Shown: piece by piece, positions 31,830 through 42,768 of the stretch
Position numbering within the stretch: position 1 is the first letter of the stretch
Layout: each line of letters opens with the position of its first letter
NCBI GenBank assembly: GCA_019633425.1
Contig: WSUB01000023.1
Coordinates: 130,961 to 194,960 of the forward strand
From: Tulasnella sp. 424
Lineage: Eukaryota; Basidiomycota; Agaricomycetes; Cantharellales; Tulasnellaceae
Direction of reading: 5' to 3'
Length of the DNA stretch: 64,000 nt
The notes under the pieces: generated by a model
The model's database searches: none
Told to the model about the DNA's origin: nothing
The model's input: the letters and a program-made list of their open reading frames with translations, nothing else
Translations under genes and position numbers: made by a program

Positions 31830-32660
31830 CCAGCCACTTCCTCCGATTCGTAAAACGACCGCTTCGGACTACTCCTGGTCGTCGCGCGCGATCGAGCGTT
31901 GGCGAAAGCAGATTCGACGGCATCGTGACGCATGGACGACGAGAATGCGCTGCTGTTTTGCGTACTGCGAGTGGTCGCGCTCGTCGTTGGAGCGGAACTG
32001 GGCGAGCGCCCTTCGTCGGTGACGTTCTTGGTCGTTGAAGCTTTTAGGTGACTGGATCGGCGGGTCGGGGTAGAAACCCGGGACGACAATGGCATTTGAC
32101 GATTTCGCGGATTGTGCTTGCGGCGGCGGTAGGAATGACGGTTTGGTGAGCGCAATTTCGTCCGGCGGTGGTTTCTCCCTGACGTTCGAAACGCCTTGGT
32201 GTGGTCCCGTCAAGTTGCGTGTGCTGGAGTAGTGTTCCCAATCGTGATACGCGACGTAAACGTCGGGCAAGTCTTCGTCCGACCCTGGTGCAGCACCTGC
32301 TGCCATGCCGTCGGCGTCGTCTTTCGTGCCCTTTTGCTGCTTCCGCCATCGGTCTCCCTTCTTCGCGCCTTTCATACGATCCCATCGAGCTTTGCCCACC
32401 CCCCGACTTGACATCCTTGAACTCTCCGCTGTGACTTCGGATACCGCCACAGCCGACGACGTTGACGCTGCACTCGGACCTGCGGCATCGTCCGCTATTG
32501 CAGAGGAAGACTTGTCGTCCTTCACGAAGCCTTCGTAATGCTACTGATGAGCGCCCATCCAATCGCAGATGTCGCTTCGAAGGATAACATGGTACTTTGA
32601 GTTGCCGTAGAGCTGATCGCATAATGCACGAAAGAGACAGTTGCTATCGCCCGGTTGGAT
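31830..32660 (-). pseudogene. O6: OTU copy with stop, internal deletion and lost 3' end
   Basis: Exon 3 reads DSNCLFRALCDQLYGNSKYH then GAHQ-stop (TAG) before HYEGFVKDDKS. Gly-to-Ser next to the nucleophile Cys is a further change. VKDDKS joins directly to SSAIADDAAGPSAAS, so the GGHLEL...VIEW segment is gone. It keeps the basic linker (SSRMSSRG, KGDRWRKQQKGTKDD) and VYVAYHDWEHYSSTRN, as in O8-O10. The Asp/Glu-rich tail is missing beyond about 31830, and exon 2 is missing. Confidence 0.8.
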
Positions 32661-33182
32661 GGATATAGAGATATATATGGGACGGGGTCGTGCGGCGCGC
32701 ACACGCCTGCCTAAGGCCGGAATTGCAGGCTCGCTCTGTGTAGCTCCGTGTTGAAAGTCTTTATATTTGTTAGTTGAATAGATCTATATGCGTGGATCAC
32801 CTCCCAATGTACCGAAAGTGGGAGAGGCCGGTAACCATCTTCCGAGTCGCTGATCACGAGAGGTTCCAGGTGTAGACGGGCTGACGTGAGGGGGAATAAG
32901 CCCCCCCCCCCCTACTAGTGGGTACACGTCGGGGTATGGTTGGTAGGTTGAAGATTTTGCTGAGGGCCTTGCATGACGAAGGGAGGAAAGGGATAAAGTT
33001 CAAACCAAACGTAATGGCCGCTATCTCCGCGCGCCGTCGACTACACGACTCAGCCGCACGGCGTCACTTGTTCCTTTTCAGACCACATCCACACCACCCA
33101 CTCAATCCCTAGACCCTCGGCTCCAACTCCAAATCCTCCACGAAAACCAGCACACGAGTCCATTCATTCGGATATCCCAAAG
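32661..33182. other. Divergent spacer O6/K5
   Basis: Same module as the O2/K2 and O3/K3 spacers but shorter. The TTTCGCG promoter box is not preserved; the leader before the K5 ATG (CATCCACACCACCCACTC, ATCCTCCACGAAAACCAG) is. It contains a C11 run at about 32901. Confidence 0.5.
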
Positions 33183-35513
33183 ATGAGTAGTCCGGATGCC
33201 AATGGAGCGCCCACACATACAGACTCGAAGCAGTACAAGAGGACAGTAGTTAGTGATCACTCCCTCATTCCTTACCAAAAGAGCGCAGACAACTAACACC
33301 GACTCGCAGAAACATATTCTTCAAAACCTATCGTCACTCCGTACCCACCCCAGTACCATCGAACACGACAACGAACGGCCAGTATGTGGAGGCAAGGCAG
33401 ACGTCACTCCTGCGATCCTAAGGAGGATCCCCGGGGAGACCACGCGAGTCGCTGTGAAGAAGCTGCGATACAGCCACAAGACTGATAAGGAAAGGTTTTC
33501 AAAGGTACGTCGTCCTTGAGTTTTGTGAGCCCATGCCTTTTTCAGACTTCGTGCTCATCCTTCCCCTCGAAGTCCTTCGTTTGTGAAGTAGACATTTCAG
33601 CCAGGCTATCCCACCCCAACATCGTTAGATTGCTCGGATTCATAGAGGATCTTGAGAATGGCGATGCGCGTATGATCTTTGCTTGGGAGGAGAATGGCAC
33701 TGTCCAAGAGTTCCTCGCGAAGAGGAACTGTGACGTTCCCGAACGTTTATCACTAGTACGGAGAGCTCATACGCCGCACGCGTGTAAAACTCACTTATAA
33801 TGGTCTTTTTTAAGGTCAAGGACGTGACGGCAGGGTTGGAATACCTTCATACTCTGCAACCTCCTATTTGTCATGGCGATCTCAAGTCGGTGCGTGGCCA
33901 CTGGCACATATCAATCTGGTTACGGACCATATGCTTACTCAGACTCTGCCTTAGCCTAATATACTGGTCAACTCTTCCTGTCGCGCCGTTATTGCGGATT
34001 TTGGCTCTGCGCGGGTTCTTCGAGATCGCAAACAAGTTGAACCCAACGCCACCGTTCCCTCCCGCCACGGGCTCCCAAAATCATCTCGAATCCATATTTC
34101 TGCCGCTGGGAATCAGTTGACTCTAACCGGTCCAACCTGGTCGTTTCGCTGGGCCGCTCCCGAAGTTTTATTTGGAAAGGATCCGGATCTGCCCCGTGAT
34201 ATTTGGGCTCTTGGATGGGTGATCTGGGAGGTAAGGGAACGAAGCCGTAGTCACGCGGGGAGACTCACCCAGCTTATCTGGTCACATCATTGACTGCGTA
34301 CTAGATTGTAACCGGCGAATTGCCTTTTGCCAAGCTCAATAACAATATGGCGATCACGAAGGCCGTCCTCAGGCTGAAGAGGTCCTCGGTTGGGAGGGAC
34401 GTGAAACAGAGGTCGCAAATCGTTGCTCTTTGCACTCTAGTAATGGACTGCTTGGCACACGATCCCACCTCAAGACCAAACGCAACCAAGTGCTGCGCAT
34501 CGGTTAAATGGACGGTACGCGTTCCCCATATCTTTGGTAGCAATGCACTGAGATTGGCCTTCCAGCCCTCAGTCGTACCGACTAGCGAAATCCGGTCTGA
34601 CGTGAAAGCCCGCTCGGCGGCGCTCTTACTCACCTCGGGCTACGTGCATTACTCCCAAGACGACTATACAACCGCTGCTGCATTTTTCAACGAGGCCCTC
34701 GCAAATGCCAACGCCGAAAGCGACGCGTCATCGGCTGCGGAATGCCAAAATTGGCTGGGAGAGGTCTACCTTGCTCAGAACAGGCACGACGAAGCGAAAA
34801 GGTTGTTTTCTGAAGCGCAGGGCGTCTACACTAGCCTCGGGAATGACAAAGGTCTTATGCGCTCGTTGGATGGGCTGGGTGGTGTACACCACGCTCAACG
34901 CCGGTACGACGAGGCAGAGAATTTCTTCCTTGAAGCGGAGAAGATTTGTGTGCGTAGGGATGACGACGTGGGACGAGCGCAGGTGCTGAATGGGTTAGGC
35001 GCCGTCCGGCTGGCCCAACAAAGGTATAACGATGCCAGGAAGTACTTTGTTCAGGCGTTGGCCGTCCACAACCGCGTCGGTAACCCCTTAGGCCAAGCAA
35101 ACTCGCTGAGTGGACTGGGCAGCGTGGACTACGCTCAGCGTCGATATGAAGGAGCGATGGAATCATTCGCCAAAGCTGGAAGCATTTACAGGCGGATCGG
35201 TAATGCTGTGGGCCGCGCGGACACGTTGAACGGGGTGGCTGCTGTCCTTCTGAAGCAGCGCAGATTTTCTCAGGCCAGGAAGTGCTACCTCCAAGCGCTG
35301 GATATCCACAAGTGCATCGATAACCACTTAGGTCAAGCAAAGTCGCTGAGTGGACTGGGTACCGTGGACCACGCTCAGTGCCGATATAAAGGAGCGATGG
35401 AATCATTCAGTACATCAGAAGGCATCGACGGGCGGACCGGTAATGTTGTGGGACGCGCTGCCACGTTGAATCTGTGCTTCCTTTTTTTTTTTTTGAACCC
35501 TGACCTCAAGTGA
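33183..35513 (+). CDS. K5: TKL-type protein kinase with C-terminal TPRs (truncated)
   Basis: Starts MSSPDANGAPTH; seven exons, about 650 aa. Kinase exons and introns are almost identical to K3 (the intron before SFVCEVD differs by one base). It shares the PNILV loop and the shortened activation-loop exon. From the TPRs (34566 onward) similarity to K3 drops and blocks resemble other copies (GVHHAQRRYDEAENFF). This is a mosaic, as expected from unequal crossing-over or gene conversion. The frame ends in LNLCFLFFFLNPDLK at the poly(T) junction. Confidence 0.82.
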
Positions 35514-36440
35514 GCTTGAATCGTCAGCATGCACTGACCCTCAGGTGAGGGGCTGGACTCGGAGATAAAAACCTTTGACCGGTCCGGGTCCCAATGATGC
35601 GGTCCCCCTCACTCTCTCTTTCGCCCGGTGTGCTCCCTTACAGTTGAAGCAGAGTAATTGTCTGTATGGTCGTTAGCTAGGTCGGCTTTCTAAACTTTTG
35701 CCACTGTATATACCAATATTGGATCATGATTACGTTATACCATGTCATACACGCGCCTCCTTTCCTCGTTCTCGAGTCGCTCCACGCGGATATCCAGCAA
35801 GGTCGGGGATCCCCGCCCCGAGTGAATAGCTACATGTCAAACGGCCGGAGCAGCCACACGTTCTCGGGGTCCCCCCTGGACTCAGCGCAACGTAAGCGTT
35901 GAACTACTTGATGCTCCCAGTCGCGGGCTTGCCGATGTTGACGATTACTCATGACCTTGGGCTTTGTGGTCCGTGAATGCAAATACAGCTACAATGCCGT
36001 ACCAATGAAGCAGGAACCACTGCGAAAGATTACTCCCTCATCTGTACTCTGTAAAGAATACATTACGTTTCTGACTAAGATGTACGCTACTACATTCTTC
36101 GGACACGTTGCGTATTTGGTAGTAGGTGTTCGCGTGTTATTATTACGACCAAGCAACCCTTTTGTCGCCCGTGTGTCATACCCGTGCCACGGCGACGTTG
36201 CAAGTAGGTGCAACGGAGATGGAGGAGCGGTGGGGACGAACCTATTCATTTTACCATTTTTCCTCCTTCTGCCTCTTTCTCTCTTCAAAGGCGTGAGCAG
36301 CATCATGACCCATTCGGATGTTGATATAGACCATGTACTTCGCGATATGCAAGGAAAAGGAATTTCTGTAATCCTTCGGGGGAGAACATCGAGTCGAGTA
36401 ACACCACGGCAACCAGAAGCATTTATATTTAAGTGCACCG
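35477..36440. other. Insert after K5 and unassigned spacer
   Basis: From the poly(T) to about 35700 the sequence matches the K3 insert (CTCTCTCTTTCGCCCGG, TTTCTAAACTTTTGCCACTG), though the AGCGCC motif is absent. From about 35700 to 36440 nothing is recognised. A 196-aa open frame (35951-36541) has one hydrophobic stretch but no start context, and its end is TPR debris. Confidence 0.4.
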
Positions 36441-36444
36441 ACAA

Positions 36445-36590
36445 TAACGTGGGACTTTCAGACGTACTGAATGAGTTCAATACTGTCCTCTTTAAGCAAT
36501 TCAGATACTCAGGGGTCAGGGGTCAGGAAATCTATATTTAGTCCACAACCACGTCGATAGCCAGTTAGGACAAGCACTGGCCAGGACCCC
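36445..36590 (+). pseudogene. TPR scrap
   Basis: ACGTGGGACTTTCAGACGTA ... TTTAAGCAATTCAGATACTC ... TAGCCAGTTAGGACAAGCAC aligns with a GLADxLNGIAAVxLKQxRYS-type TPR of K8, in broken frame. Confidence 0.55.
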
Positions 36591-37370
36591 GGAAAGCTCT
36601 GTCAAAGGTTGCGTTCAAAGTAGGACGAAAATGACCCGATTTCGGGGGGTAGGTTGGATCGAAAAGTGCAGGACGGAAGGGGTCTCGTGTAAATTGGTCG
36701 AATCGGAGAGTAGGACGGCTGGCCCCTGCCTGCAGGGAGGCCGGATCACGAGAAGGACCGAAGGCCCCGAAGGGGCCTTGACCAGTGGGCTTTTTTGGCC
36801 GGTGACCGCCGCACCCTTCTCGTCTACTGCTTGCCCCTCCCTCGGATGCTCAACATTCTTCAAATCCCAGCAGGTCATTTTCTCTTCTCTCTTGCAAGCT
36901 TCGAGACTCAGAAGGTGGCTTTGGGGACCACTGTCTCGGTGAACTTGTCTCCTACAGCTGTTTATATCTTCTATTCATGGATTCATCGATAAGAGGTGGC
37001 TGGGGGAGCTGTGAAGAAGTTAGTTCAGGCACTTTCAAATGGAGGAAGAAGTTGTTGTCATTATTACTATATATAAACCTAATCAAACGAACTCTGATAA
37101 CCTTTGTAAGGAGTTGAACTACATTACGTAAGCTGGAAGGCTGAGGAGGGGATTCTGGACCCAACCTCTGTAGACGAGACCTTGGAAGGACGGAAGGGGA
37201 AATTAGACTGCTTGAAAACGTAAAGTAGGACGCATTGATGTAAAAGTCGTAGGTTGGTCTACAAATGGAACACGGAAGTGATGGAAAGCGGGAAGGACGA
37301 AAGTACCCCAAAAGAGGAGGTTTTGGATCCAACTGAGGGCTTTCCGGGGTCCTCGCTGGCCGCGGGGATC
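36591..37370. other. Unassigned spacer
   Basis: No gene is recognised. It holds a perfect hairpin at 36761-36779 (AAGGCCCC, loop GAA, GGGGCCTT), which has no T run after it. Confidence 0.4.
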
Positions 37371-38200
37371 ACCTTCAGAGTCGATATGAAGGAGCGATGG
37401 AATCATTTGCCAAAGCAGAGGGAATTTACAAGCGGATCGGCAGCAACGCAGGACTTGCAGACGTGTCGCAATGTCCACCTCGAGTAGTGCAGATACTCAA
37501 AGGCCGGGTGCGGCAATCAGGGCGTTGGGAATCCACGACCCCGTCCGTAACCACCTAGGCCCAGCAAACTCGCTGAGTGGACTGGCCCGTGTGGACCGCC
37601 TTCAGAGTCGATATCAAGGAGCAGTGGAATCGGATCGGCGACATTAAGACGAGCAAACGGGTTCAATGGGACTGCTGCTATCTACTTTGAACAGCGCAGA
37701 TATTCAGAGGCTAAGCAGTTCTGCTCTCAGACGATGGATATCTACGAAAACATCAGGAACGACATAGGTCGAGCTGATTAGACTGGGCCGTGCGAGCCTC
37801 ATTGACGATGAATGCGGGGAAGGGTAGAAGTCATTTCTTGAAGCAGACTCGGGAGGCAAATATTTACGCTCAGATCGGCAGCATGGTAGGACACGCAAAC
37901 GCGTTAAATGGGATCGGGGTTTCAGCATGCTTTAGCGCCGGAGCCCCATCCTGGCCTTGGAAATGAACTGGGTAGGGCGAACTCGCAAGAGTTTGTGAAG
38001 GAACTCTCCTCAATGACGAGACTCACGAGAGGCAAGGATAATCTCTCGCGAAATGATCGAACGAAGCTAGTTTTCTGAGGCACAAAGGGATATCCGCCTG
38101 TTTCGACGACGTATAGACACCTTGGTAGCGAATATACGCAGAATCGGGCTTATAATCCAAACGACATGCAAAAAAAAAGAAACCAAGAATTACAGAACAA
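37371..38200 (+). pseudogene. T5: decayed distal TPR block and 3' UTR
   Basis: Successive scraps in changing frames: CAGAGTCGATATGAAGGAGC, TTTACAAGCGGATCGGCAGC, AACCACCTAGGCCCAGCAAA, GCAGATATTCAGAGGCTAAG and ACACGCAAACGCGTTAAATG, then the usual UTR block (CACCTTGGTAGCGAATATAC). At least four TPRs are recognisable. It is the longest of the tail remnants and probably the original end of K5 or of a lost K gene. Confidence 0.6.
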
Positions 38201-38489
38201 AGGCGCAAAGAAAGGCTGGGAATCAGAATATGGGTTGGAGACTTGATAGAGATCAGATCGAAGGGTGTGGGGTGTGCGAGGGTCATTAAAGCGTTGTGTG
38301 CGATGATGATCATGGGAGGGAGGAATGGGGAAACGTTCGGGAATGAGCCTAAAGTTTAGAGGGTGTCGAAGCAAGAAATGGGTTAGGAGGAGGCTAGATT
38401 GACTCTTCCAGAACGGGCTGGACGCAAAGTGATTGGGTTTCCCGTTTGAGACGGAGAAAACCCCCGACTTCTCAAATCCTTTGAAGCAC

Positions 38490-40165
38490 TTTGAAACCCC
38501 TCACATCCATCCGCCCAGTCCCATTCATCAGCCACTCCGCTCTTTCTTCACTTGCGCCGCTTCCTTCGCAGCGTTACTCTCAACACCAGCACCACCATCC
38601 TTGTTCTTGCTCTCCAACCGACGAGATCACCCGGTTTCAGCTTTAGAGGCGGCAGCACCGTGCCAACTTTCGATACCGCCTTCTGGTCATCTTGGAAAGC
38701 GTTATGGTGGACAATGAAGGGTCTTTTGCTGTCGTTTAGAGAGGGATGGTGGGGAGAGGGAGGCGGAGCGGGAGGTTGACGTCGAGTCTGGTGCGCCTGT
38801 TCCATCGTCTTCGAAATCGTCGTCTTCTTCATCATTGTCTTCGGTCGGCGGCGACGCGGTGAGATCCGGTGGTAAGAGCGTCGCGGATACCTCCTTCTCC
38901 GCACGTTCGTCATCGTCTCCCTCCCGTCTCCCTCCTCCTCCTCCGCTGCATCACCTCTCTGTCTCCTTAAATCGATCTGCCTCCTCGTCACATCCTTCGC
39001 CATACCCTTCGACCTCTTCGACTCGGTCCTCCCATATTACGACCCAGATCCTTCCCCTCCTCCGATTCATCACATCAAACGACCTCTTCGGATTCCTCCT
39101 GGTCACGCGCGACCGAGCGTTAGCGGAAGCGGATTTGGTTTCGTGAAGCATGGGCGAAGAAGGTGTGCTGCTCCCTTCCGTGCTATGGGTGGTCGTGCTG
39201 GGTGGGGGGAGCGAGCGCACGTCGTGACGTTCGTCTTCGTTGAGGCTTTCAGGCGAGTTCATGGGTGGTCGTTGTCGAGGGCCGGGATGACGACGATGAT
39301 GACGCTTTCGCGGATTGCGCTGAGGGTCTTCGGGAGGGTGGTGATGATGGCGGTTCGTTAAGGACCTTTTTGTCCGGTGGTGGTCTCTCCAAGACGTTGG
39401 GAACGCCCATCAAGTTGCGTATGCTGGAGTAGTGTTCCCAATCGTGATATGCGACGTAAACGGCGGCCAAGTCTTCGTCCGGTCCTGGTGCTGCACCTGC
39501 GGACATGCCGCGCTGCTCTTGGGCCTGCATCGTCCTGTGCAGTAGATGACGACGCGGAAGCAGCACCAGGTGGGTTCGGACCCGTTCTCCATTCGATGAC
39601 GCAGACGAGGCCCGGTTGAATGACTTGAACGTTCCTCACCATGAAGTGAGCGACAGCGTTCAACTCGAGATGACCACCGGGCGTTCTTGGTTATTTACTT
39701 TTTGGTGTGTTTAGTACGCGTTTCGAGCGAAGGGCCAGAGCCTTTGGGGGAACGTAAGGTTGAAAAAAGAAAGATTCTTGAAGAAGGAAGGAGTGGGAAC
39801 TGACCGTACGTTGAGCCTCATTTCTTCGATGTATGATCTCCAAGACTTGTCCTCCACGAAGCGTTGGTAGTGCTCCTGATGGGCTTCCTATCTCTTTGGA
39901 GAATAAGATGGTCCTTGGAGTTGTCGTAGAGCTGATCGCATAATGCACGAAAGAGGCAGTTACCATCGCCTGGTTGAATGGATATAAAGATATATGGGGG
40001 GTCGTCTGCAGTCGAAATCGCAATCGCATGCCGCGTCCAGCGTTCGATTTTGAACCAGGACAATAAACCCTGTCAGAGGCTCCTCACCTGCGGAGTTAGC
40101 AGCATATAGACCGAGTGATCGCAGAGCGCTCCTTCGCTAGGTCTTGGGTGTTTGGTCTGGGTTCG
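38490..40165 (-). pseudogene. O7: decayed OTU cysteine protease copy
   Basis: Exon 3 has DGNCLFRALCDQLYDNSKDH and LILQRD, then loses the ICDWMEA codons and the frame. Exon 4 has NAVAHFMVRNVQVIQPGLVC and VIEWRTGPNPPGAASASSS, then a frameshift before the frame with LAAVYVAYHDWEHYSSIRNL. Exon 2 at about 40080-40150 is decayed, although the GTGAGGAGCC donor remains. The Ser-rich and Asp/Glu-rich tail is present to about 38560. Confidence 0.78.
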
Positions 40166-40897
40166 ACAACCAAGGAAGTGGTGGGGGAGCTGAGGGCGGA
40201 CGGGGGCGGGGGTCAGAGGAGGGAAATTGCTTGTGGTGCGGAGTGGACCTGACGAGGTGGAACAAGTATGGGGTGAACTTTTGCGCACTCTCTGTTTACT
40301 CCCTTCCCTCCCGCGTTGGCCTTCCGAAGCCCAGGAGTACTCGGGGTACCTTAAGTGAACAATTATCAGGTTGGAGTGAACCTTTGAATTATTGGTCGCG
40401 GGCAACTCAACTTCCGTCCACGGACTCGGCTTCTCCCCTTTGCACCGCGCGATTGTCCTCAGCCGCGACGATACTAGGGGTCGTTTAGAGAGTTCCTCCC
40501 TATAGGACCTTCGGTCATTTCCTACAATAAGATAAATGATTCTCCCTGACCGCTGGTTACGCACTCGCCTACTCGGAAGCCGTCGGCACGTCAAAATCGC
40601 CCGACTTAATGGCTCTCTTGCGTCTCCATATTGGTAGGCTAGCCGAGCACCAACCTGCCAGACACGATGAGTCAATAGCGTGCTGCCCAACGACCTTCTC
40701 GTCCATGGTCCCTAGCATAAGGTCGTCGTGCGTTTGTATTTACGAACAAGGGTATTGTCCGGGCTTCACCACAAGGCATCTTGCAATCCCACCGGCGTCG
40801 GATGTCAAAGCGGACGGCAGCACTGCAGAAGTTGGTAAAAGACATTTAGCAAGTGGCTTAGGAAAGGTGTTGTATAGATTCTTTTCACTTACTTGAC
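40166..40897. other. Spacer O7/5S-3
   Basis: Third copy of the spacer, without the TIR element (empty site near 40588-40594). No gene. Confidence 0.6.
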
Positions 40898-41015
40898 ATC
40901 TTCGGCCATAGGACAGTGAAAATACCGCATCCCGTCCGATCTGCGCAGTCAAGCACTGTACCGCTCAGTTAGTACCATGGTGGGGGACCACATGGGAATC
41001 CTGGGTGCTGAAGTT
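40898..41015 (+). rRNA. 5S ribosomal RNA, copy 3
   Basis: 118 nt, identical to copies 1 and 2, followed by a T5 run. Between O7 and F3, the same position in the block as the other copies. Confidence 0.95.
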
Positions 41016-41614
41016 TTTACTTCTCGCTGTTTGGTGCTTTCGGGGGTAGAGAGCTCTTCTTCGAACAGTGCAGGCAGCCGTGCTGTCTCATAAATCTAAT
41101 TCGAGTAGTGGTTTGTAGGATCTCGATCCGAGCGGGCGGTCGCGCCGGTCATCTTGATCCCTGGCCCTCCCCAAGTTGAAATACTTTAAAGAAACAGTTT
41201 TTTCTCCCTCGCTATCTATAGTGTTTTACCCCGTGCGTCTGACTATTACAAGCACTCGAAGATGCAAGATCAAGCGCGGCAACTATATTTGGTCACTTTC
41301 ACGAACAGAACGACGTCGTCACTTCGACCTAGCCCTACTACTGACTAGATTCGGGAGGAACACTCCTACTAGAAGTAAAGAAAGTAAAGCTCAACATCAT
41401 GGTCGCTTCTAACCATTATATGACCCAAGACCGATGCTGGTGCGGCGGTGCCCCTAACTAGGCGTATATACCTATATAGGCTCGGCATGCATGTCGGGTA
41501 CAACTAAGCACTGACACCCATATTCTAAAGCCACATCCACACCACTCCAAATCTCTAGAACCTGACCTCAATAAGCTCTAAATCCTTCGCGAGAACAAAT
41601 ACAATATTCTAACG
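41016..41614. other. Spacer between 5S gene 3 and F3
   Basis: Nearly the same as 1752-2341. No gene. Confidence 0.6.
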
Positions 41615-42320
41615 ATGAGTAAGTAGTGGAGATGTCGATGCAGCGCCCACGTCTGCAGACGGCCTGAACTTGATGGTGGTTAGTGATCTCCACTTCTTCC
41701 TTACTAACAAAACATACAGATTAATGAACACTGGCTCGCAGAAAGATATCCCTCGAAACCTATCGTGGCTCCGCATCCAACCCAATGCCGTCCAAAATCG
41801 ACGACAAACGGCAAGCGTTGGGAGGCCGCCAAGCGAACGCACTCCCGCGATCTTGAACGAGTAGATCGTCAGCCAGGGGACCCGAGTTGCCGTGAAGAAA
41901 CTGCGATATGGCGACAACACGGGTGTTGAAAAGCTCTCAAAGGTATGAGGTCCTCAGCTCCGAGCCTCTTCATTCGGACGTCACTCTACTCACCCTCTCC
42001 CCCCAAAGTCCTTTGTTTATGAAGTCCACATTTTTGGAAAGGCTGTCCCACCCTAACTCTGTTACGTTGCTCGGCTTCTTAGAGGATCTGGAAAATGGTG
42101 AAGTGCGTTTGGTCTTTGCTTGGAAGGAGAATGGCAACGTTCAACAGTTCCTCACGAAGCGGAAACGTGACGTGCTTGAAACGCATATCACGAGTAAGGA
42201 GAGCTCATATCACCGTATACATGGAGTGCATGCTTTTGATAACCTTATTCTAGATTCAAGACGTTATGGCGGGACTAGAATACCTTCGTGCTCAAAACCC
42301 TCCCATTTGCCAGGGGTGGG
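41615..42320 (+). pseudogene. F3: truncated kinase N-lobe fragment
   Basis: Very close to F1, but the start reads ATG AGT AAG TAG, a stop at codon 4 made by a four-base insertion. An extra A after DAV (CCAAAATCGACG) and an extra T in the FVYE exon break the frame again. VAVKKLRYGDN and LVFAWKENGNVQQFL are readable. Homology stops after GLEYLRAQNPPIC. Confidence 0.8.
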
Positions 42321-42768
42321 TTCGTTGTTTTCGGCCTACCTGCCAACAATTTCCGAGTTCAAGTCAGGAGAAATAACGCTGGAATAACCATCTTATTGCT
42401 CCAAACTATTAGTTCAAAGTATCAGCTGTGGCACAATATATATGAAAAGGCTGTAGGCGAACGAGGGCATCCGCCGCCCTCATTGACAAATTCGCCGGTG
42501 CCCGACACAAGGCAAGTGTGAAAACTTTCTGTTCGGCAACATGACACCAATTCGCAAGAAGCGAAAGGCAAAAAAAGGCTTCATTTCCGTGGGCATGACT
42601 CTTAATCTGAAAATAGACGCCAAGATTTCCTGCTTGGAGGGGTCACCTGTACCACGTAGGATCCGTTTCAAACCTCATCCACACCACTTCAATCTCTAGG
42701 CCCTCGACTATAACTCCAAATCCTTCGCAAAAACCAGTATAATAGTAGTTTCATTCGTATATCCAACG
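42321..42768. other. Promoter/leader region of K6
   Basis: Copy of the K1 promoter module (about 3036-3495), almost base for base. Non-coding. Confidence 0.55.

Noticed and set aside
35951..36541. 196-aa frame with a hydrophobic stretch
   Set aside because: No start context, no family match, and its last 35 residues are TPR debris from a broken K gene.
36761..36779. Perfect GC hairpin as a terminator
   Set aside because: No T run follows, and hairpin terminators are not expected in fungal nuclear genes.
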